The notes under the pieces are model-generated. The model made no database searches. It was not told the DNA's origin and saw nothing but the letters and a program-made list of their open reading frames with translations. Made by a program: the position numbers and the translations under genes. Shown piece after piece: positions 59,704-64,000 of a stretch of DNA of 64,000 bases. The number at the start of each line of letters is the position of its first letter. The stretch's first letter is position 1. Source of the DNA: Methanoculleus methanifontis (lineage in GTDB: Archaea; Halobacteriota; Methanomicrobia; Methanomicrobiales; Methanoculleaceae); contig NZ_VCYI01000001.1 in NCBI RefSeq assembly GCF_030464365.1, positions 62,001 through 126,000 on the forward strand. Reading direction: 5' to 3'.

Positions 59704-61034
59704 TGCTCGATAACCTCGGCACGTCCTTAAAGGACGCCGTCAAAAAACTCGCCGGCAAGACAGTGATCGACCGGGCGGCGGTCGACGAACTGGTGCGCGA
59801 CCTGCAGCGTGCGCTCCTCTCCGCCGACGTCAACGTCAAACTCGTGATGCACCTCTCCCAGGCGATCAAGCAGCGCGCCCTCGAGGAGGAGCCGCCGAAG
59901 GGGATGGGTGTCCGGGAGCACGTCCTCCGGATCGTCTACCAGGAACTCGTCCGGCTGATGGGGACGCCCGGCGAGGTGGCGCTCGAGCCCCAGACGATCC
60001 TGATGGCAGGGTTGCAGGGGAGCGGGAAGACCACGACGACGGCGAAGCTCGCCCGTTACTTCCAGCGCAAGGGGCTGCGGGTCGGGGTGATCTGCGCCGA
60101 CACCTTCCGGCCGGGCGCTTACGACCAGTTGAAGACGCTCTGCGACCAGATCAGCGTCCCGTGCTTTGGGGATCCGAAGGAACCCGATGCGCTCAAGATC
60201 GTCCGCGAAGGCCTCCCAAAGTACCGCAAGCTCTACGAGGTCATCATCATCGATACCCAGGGGCGGCACGCCCTTGAGGAGAACCTGATCGAGGAGATCG
60301 TCAACATCAACGAGATCTCGCACCCCGAGCACAGGTGGCTCGTGATCGACGCGGCGCTCGGCCAGCAGGCGAGCGAACAGGCCCGCCGGTTCCACGAGGC
60401 GATCGGGATCGACGGTGTCCTGGTCACGAAGATGGACGGTACCGCGAAAGGCGGCGGCGCGCTCTCAGCGGTTGCCGAGACCCAGAGCGGCATCGTCTTC
60501 ATCGGGAGCGGCGAGACGATCGACGACCTCGAGCGGTTCGACCCGGACGGGTTCATCTCCCGGCTGCTCGGGATGGGCGACTTAAGAGCCCTCGTCGAGC
60601 GGGCGGAAGAGGCGGTCTCGGGCGAGGAGCTCGACGTCAACGCCATGCTCAAGGGCAAGTTCACGCTCCGGGACATGTACAAGCAGCTCGAGGCCCTGAA
60701 CAAGATGGGGCCCTTGAAGCAGATCATGAGCATGCTCCCCCTCGGCGGCATGCAGATCCCGGACGACGCCTACGACATCACCAGCACGAAGATGCAGCGC
60801 TACAAGGTGATCATGGACTCGATGACGCCCCCGGAACTCGACGACCCGTCGATGATCGGGAGCTCCCGGATCCAGCGGATCGCCCGGGGCGCCGGTGTGA
60901 CGCCCGACGACGTCCGCGACCTCATCAAATACTACAAGATCATGCAGCGCGCCCTAAAGGGCATGCGGGGCATGGGCGGCGGCAAGTTCAACATGCAGCG
61001 CATGATGAAGAAGTTCGGCGGACCCAGTAGATGA
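59703..61034 (+). CDS. srp54: Signal recognition particle 54 kDa protein
   Basis: 443 residues. The N domain is followed by the GTPase G domain ([15 protein letters not shown] at about 103-117, [10 protein letters not shown], a G3-like DTQGRH instead of [16 protein letters not shown]). The Met-rich M domain (about 300-440; [20 protein letters not shown]) binds SRP RNA and signal peptides. Gln in place of Ala in the DTxGR motif is notable, although it is seen in archaeal SRP54. The gene overlaps ftsY by one base and trmY by four. Confidence 0.96.
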   Translation: MLDNLGTSLKDAVKKLAGKTVIDRAAVDELVRDLQRALLSADVNVKLVMHLSQAIKQRALEEEPPKGMGVREHVLRIVYQELVRLMGTPGEVALEPQTILMAGLQGSGKTTTTAKLARYFQRKGLRVGVICADTFRPGAYDQLKTLCDQISVPCFGDPKEPDALKIVREGLPKYRKLYEVIIIDTQGRHALEENLIEEIVNINEISHPEHRWLVIDAALGQQASEQARRFHEAIGIDGVLVTKMDGTAKGGGALSAVAETQSGIVFIGSGETIDDLERFDPDGFISRLLGMGDLRALVERAEEAVSGEELDVNAMLKGKFTLRDMYKQLEALNKMGPLKQIMSMLPLGGMQIPDDAYDITSTKMQRYKVIMDSMTPPELDDPSMIGSSRIQRIARGAGVTPDDVRDLIKYYKIMQRALKGMRGMGGGKFNMQRMMKKFGGPSR

Positions 61035-61600
61035 AGCGGTTTGCCGTCGTGGGCCACCTTGCCGTGACGAGCGGCACCTTCAGCCTCAACGATCTGCCCG
61101 GTAGCGGCGGGAGGATGGACGTCCTCTGCCGCTCTGTCAACTCCGCGTTCTTCCTTTCTCACGATCTGCGCCGCGACGTCGAGTGCTACCTCGTCCTCTG
61201 CGGGGAGCCCGGGCCCGAGAAGACCGTCCTCTTTCGCGGCGCCGAGGTCAGGCACCTCTCGCCGGACGAGCGGAGCAGCGCCGCTCTCATCAAGAAGGCG
61301 CTCTCGATCCCCTGCGGCGACGAGTTCCGGGAGTCGACTCCCGGCGTCTACGTCCGCCGCGGCGGGCTTTCCCGGCTGCTTGCCGAGATCCCGTTCGCGG
61401 TGCTCGATGAGGCGGGCGAGGATATCCGGGGGGCACACGACCTCCCGGAGAACTATCTCCTCTCGGATCACCACAATTTCACCGCAGAGGAAGAGGCTTC
61501 GATCGCGGGCTGCCCCCGCTACTCGGTCGGGCCGCGGTCGCTGCACGCCGATCACACGATCACCGTCCTCTTAAATGAGATGGACCGGAGGGAATCCTGA
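61031..61600 (+). CDS. trmY: tRNA (pseudouridine(54)-N(1))-methyltransferase
   Basis: 189 residues of the SPOUT-class TrmY, which methylates N1 of pseudouridine 54 in the T-loop with S-adenosylmethionine. Key segments are [43 protein letters not shown], and [14 protein letters not shown] with the knot region [11 protein letters not shown]. It overlaps srp54 by an ATGA and Pus10 by a TGATG. The neighbouring Pus10 makes its substrate. Confidence 0.93.
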   Translation: MKRFAVVGHLAVTSGTFSLNDLPGSGGRMDVLCRSVNSAFFLSHDLRRDVECYLVLCGEPGPEKTVLFRGAEVRHLSPDERSSAALIKKALSIPCGDEFRESTPGVYVRRGGLSRLLAEIPFAVLDEAGEDIRGAHDLPENYLLSDHHNFTAEEEASIAGCPRYSVGPRSLHADHTITVLLNEMDRRES

Positions 61601-62838
61601 TGGATATCATACACGAGGTAGAAGCAATTCTTGGATACGGCGATACCTGCGACCACTGTCTCGGGCGTTTCTTCGGCAAGCGGTCGTTTGGACTGACGAA
61701 CGAGGAGCGGGGCAGGGCTCTTCGGATCGCGCACGAACTTGCGGCAAACGAACCGCACCGCGAACCCGACCCGGGTTCCTGCTGGATATGCGCCGGCGAA
61801 CTCTCCCGCACCGAAGACTGGGCGGAGAAGGTTGTCGAGGCGCTGGACGGCATCGAGTTTTCAACGTTCCTTATCGGGACGAAGGTGCCGCCGCTCGTCG
61901 CGGAGAGCGAGGAGATGATCTGGAGCGATCTCTCGCTCCGCGACCCCGAACCGCTGAAGGCCGAGATGAACCGGGAGGTCGGAAAAGCCGTCTCGGCCCT
62001 CTCCGGAAAGTCGGCCGACCTCAAGAAGCCCGACGTTGTGGCGATCCTCGATCTCGGGGAAGGCACCGTCGAGGTGCAGGTGAACCCCGTCTTCTTCGCC
62101 GGCCGGTACCTGAAGTACGAGCGCGGCATCCCCCAGACCCACTGGGACTGCCGGGCGTGCCGGGGAGCCGGGTGCGAGAAGTGCAACTTCACCGGCAAGC
62201 AGTATGCCGACTCCGTCGAGGAACTGATCGGCCGGCCGGCGATCGAGGTATTCGGCGCGGAGAACGCCGTCCTGCACGGTGCCGGGAGAGAGGATATCGA
62301 TGCCCGGATGCTCGGATCGGGCCGCCCCTTCGCGATGGAGATCGAGGCGCCGCGGAAGCGGTCGGTGGATCTTGCGGCGCTTGAAGTGGAGATCAACCGT
62401 GCGGCCGAAGGCCGGGTGGCGGTTCACCTTGACGGATGGGCGGATCGGAAATTGGTGCAAAGCCTTAAATCAGACAAAGCGCATAAAAAATACAGGATCC
62501 TGGTCGAGATCGACGGTTCTGTAACCCCAGATGAGTTCAGGGCGGCCCTCGATCAGTTAAAAGGTGTAACGATACGACAGCGCACCCCGAATAGGGTGTC
62601 ACACCGACGGGCAGATAAAGTTCGGGAACGGCGTGTCCTCGATATCGAATGTACGGGTAGCGTCGACGGCAGATACTGGGTTGAAGTCGTCGGCGAAGCG
62701 GGCCTCTACATAAAAGAACTGGTATCGGGCGACAGCGGCAGAACCCAGCCCAGCCTTGCCCAGATCCTGGGGCGCACCGCAAGTGTTGTCAGCCTCGATG
62801 TGGTGCTGGTCAAAACTGCAAACGAGTATGGTGAGTAA
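61600..62838 (+). CDS. pus10: tRNA pseudouridine synthase Pus10
   Basis: 412 residues. The N-terminal THUMP-like half has Cys pairs (CDHCLGR, CWIC, CRACRGAGCEKC) for zinc. The catalytic domain has the Pus10 motif TPNRVSHRRADKVRERRV with the catalytic Asp (about residue 336), and later GLYIKELVSGDSGRTQPSL. It forms pseudouridine at tRNA positions 54 and 55. Start ATG 61600 shares one base with the trmY stop. An internal stretch near residue 240-285 has AT-richer codons than the flanks, without sign of a frame break. Confidence 0.95.
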   Translation: MDIIHEVEAILGYGDTCDHCLGRFFGKRSFGLTNEERGRALRIAHELAANEPHREPDPGSCWICAGELSRTEDWAEKVVEALDGIEFSTFLIGTKVPPLVAESEEMIWSDLSLRDPEPLKAEMNREVGKAVSALSGKSADLKKPDVVAILDLGEGTVEVQVNPVFFAGRYLKYERGIPQTHWDCRACRGAGCEKCNFTGKQYADSVEELIGRPAIEVFGAENAVLHGAGREDIDARMLGSGRPFAMEIEAPRKRSVDLAALEVEINRAAEGRVAVHLDGWADRKLVQSLKSDKAHKKYRILVEIDGSVTPDEFRAALDQLKGVTIRQRTPNRVSHRRADKVRERRVLDIECTGSVDGRYWVEVVGEAGLYIKELVSGDSGRTQPSLAQILGRTASVVSLDVVLVKTANEYGE

Positions 62839-62840
62839 TC

Positions 62841-63134
62841 ATGGCACATCACAATGGACCACGCAAGAAGACGCGGTATAAGTTCAAGAAGGACCTCAGA
62901 AAACGTGGCATCCCCCCGGTCACCTCGGTGATTCAGAAGTTCGAGATCGGGCAGAAGGTGCACGTCGTGGTCGAGCCGAGTGTCCAGAAGGGCATGCCCC
63001 ACCGGAGATTCCACGGGAAGACCGGCACGGTCATCGGACAGCGCGGACGCGCATGGCTGCTTGAAGTCAGGGATGGAGATTCGGTAAAACAGGTGATTGC
63101 GAGACCGCAACATCTAAAAGCGCAGAAAGTATAA
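62841..63134 (+). CDS. rpl21e: 50S ribosomal protein L21e
   Basis: 97 residues of an archaeal/eukaryal large-subunit protein. It has a basic start (HHNGPRKKTRYKFKKDLRKRG), the SH3-like core (KVHVVVEPSVQKGMPHRRFHGKTGTVIGQRG) and the final VIARPQHLKAQKV. It starts two bases after the Pus10 stop codon. Confidence 0.96.
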   Translation: MAHHNGPRKKTRYKFKKDLRKRGIPPVTSVIQKFEIGQKVHVVVEPSVQKGMPHRRFHGKTGTVIGQRGRAWLLEVRDGDSVKQVIARPQHLKAQKV

Positions 63135-63155
63135 TCCTCAACAGTAGTGGTTGGC

Positions 63156-63506
63156 ATGAAGGTAAAACGAATTGTGAGTGAAGAGCGGATGCTGCTTCCC
63201 GAACTGCGGGAAACCCTTCTCGCGGTGGAGGCAGCCCGGCTCGAGTCCGGTGAAGAGATGTCCTACGAGCTTCGTAAGAGCATCGAGCATGCCAACCAGC
63301 TTTCAAAGACATCTTCCGAGAGGGCTTGCGCCCTCGTTGATGAGCTCCTGAAACTTGAGAAGATGAAAGAGGAGATCGCCTACCGCATCGCGAACCTGAT
63401 GCCGCGGACCCGGGATGAACTGCGGGCCATCTACGCCAAAGAACGGTTCAATCTTACAACGGAAGAGCTGGACGAGATCCTCGACCTGGTAATGACCCAC
63501 TTCTGA
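63156..63506 (+). CDS. rpoF: DNA-directed RNA polymerase subunit F (Rpb4-like)
   Basis: 116 residues of the HRDC-like RpoF, which pairs with RpoE in the stalk of archaeal RNA polymerase. Core: VSEERMLLPELRETLLAVE, ELRKSIEHANQLSKTSSERA, then LMPRTRDELRAIYAKERFNLTTEELDEIL. ATG 63156 is chosen; a GTG at 63147 is also in frame. Its place between L21e and DUF655 is the usual archaeal order. Confidence 0.94.
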   Translation: MKVKRIVSEERMLLPELRETLLAVEAARLESGEEMSYELRKSIEHANQLSKTSSERACALVDELLKLEKMKEEIAYRIANLMPRTRDELRAIYAKERFNLTTEELDEILDLVMTHF

Positions 63507-63523
63507 TTGAAGGGGTGGTGCCA

Positions 63524-64000
63524 ATGAAGACCGAAAGGAAAGAGGAGAACGCGGTAGTTATCGATGTCCTCCCCATGGGATACGTGAGCGAGCAGCGGCC
63601 GGTCTACAAGCGCGAGCCGGTCGTCCAGGCGGTCGGCGTGAACCAGTTCAAGTTGCTCGAACTCATCCCGAAGCAGGGTGCGGATATCCAGCTCTACGAC
63701 CGCGTTTATATCGGCGATGCGGAACGGGAGAAGATCGAGCGCGTCAAGCGGCGGATCAGTTACGATGATCTGACGGCGACGGCGAAACTCGAACTGCCGT
63801 TCGTTGTCGAGGAGATCGTCCGCGAGAACGAGCCGCGGTTCGTCGACTTCTTCAACAAGTCCGTGCCCATCACACCGAAGTTTCACATGCTGCACCTGCT
63901 CCCCGGCATCGGGAAGAAGCTGATGTGGGAGATCATCGAACAGCGCGGGAAGAAACCGTTCGAGAGTTTCGCCGACATCTCCGGGCGGATCAAGTCGCTC
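63524..64000 (+). CDS. DUF655 family protein, partial
   Basis: 159 codons; the gene runs off the right edge. It matches the archaeal DUF655 family: ENAVVIDVLPMGYV, VVQAVGVNQFKLLELIPKQG, a strongly charged middle and a helix-hairpin-helix-like end (LLPGIGKKLMWEIIEQRG), suggesting nucleic-acid binding. Position after rpoF and normally before the rRNA dimethyltransferase rsmA fits ribosome biogenesis. GGGGTGGTG precedes ATG 63524. Confidence 0.92.
   Translation, partial: MKTERKEENAVVIDVLPMGYVSEQRPVYKREPVVQAVGVNQFKLLELIPKQGADIQLYDRVYIGDAEREKIERVKRRISYDDLTATAKLELPFVVEEIVRENEPRFVDFFNKSVPITPKFHMLHLLPGIGKKLMWEIIEQRGKKPFESFADISGRIKSL

Overview
The window is archaeal and most likely comes from a methanogen of the order Methanomicrobiales, close to Methanoculleus. 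This placement is an inference from gene content and style, not from a marker search. Archaeal marks seen directly are ribosomal proteins L39e, L31e, L21e, L18Ae and S19e, aIF6, SRP54/FtsY, prefoldin alpha, Rpp21, TrmY and Pus10. Many genes also have a TATA box 25-35 bp before a start codon with no leader. GC content is high, with strong GC bias at third codon positions, so antisense frames are open over long distances and were not called.

Layout. 1-2081: beta and gamma/alpha subunits of a 2-oxoacid:ferredoxin oxidoreductase. 2160-2450: hairpin repeats. 2489-7644: membrane protein, SDR epimerase, FMN glutamate-synthase-like protein, lipoprotein and a riboflavin-pathway reductase. 7865-11515: sensor kinase, coupled response regulator and a TreT-like glycosyltransferase. 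11537-18634: Hsp20, ferritin-like protein, a large PAS/GAF kinase, two DUF5320 proteins around a ferredoxin, and TrpF. 18675-26155: tRNA-Phe, DHH phosphoesterase, MetG, NudC, tRNA-Arg, DUF473, a PAC2-like protein and DUF5611. 26156-33078: LeuS, a PIN-ATPase-KH protein, HisI and a preflagellin-type peptidase, with a new unknown gene starting divergently. 33065-37486: secretion/pilus ATPase with two membrane platform proteins. 37487-38543: a gene-free stretch of about 1 kb built from repeats. 38544-54762: CobQ and B12-dependent ribonucleotide reductase from a shared promoter, aIF1, an RHH protein, cysteine-rich proteins, a nucleotidyltransferase, CBS-ParB, a second Hsp20, FKBP, thioredoxin, a Zn-finger protein, DUF371, a PAS kinase, exonuclease VII, a TIM-barrel protein, a CorC-like protein and PurN. 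54834-64000: a long same-strand information-processing cluster from RNase P component 4 to DUF655, with overlapping or nearly abutting genes.

Working together. The pilus ATPase and two platform proteins sit divergent from a type IV prepilin-type peptidase, but no pilin gene is seen. Pus10 and TrmY are adjacent and carry out successive steps of N1-methylpseudouridine formation at tRNA position 54. CobQ makes the corrinoid that the neighbouring NrdJ needs. Ribosomal, SRP and prefoldin genes link synthesis, targeting and folding of new proteins.

The most unusual content is non-coding. Two insertions (13684-13976 and 37971-38172) share GG...TGTTRAA-type terminal inverted repeats, and each is flanked by its own exact 8-bp direct repeat. 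This looks like a non-autonomous, IS6-like miniature transposon that carries a CGCGAAG hairpin module. The same hairpin module occurs alone at several other places and appears to have removed the stop codon of a DUF371 gene. The promoters of the two DUF5320 genes share a CATATGAGT-type motif just after the TATA box.
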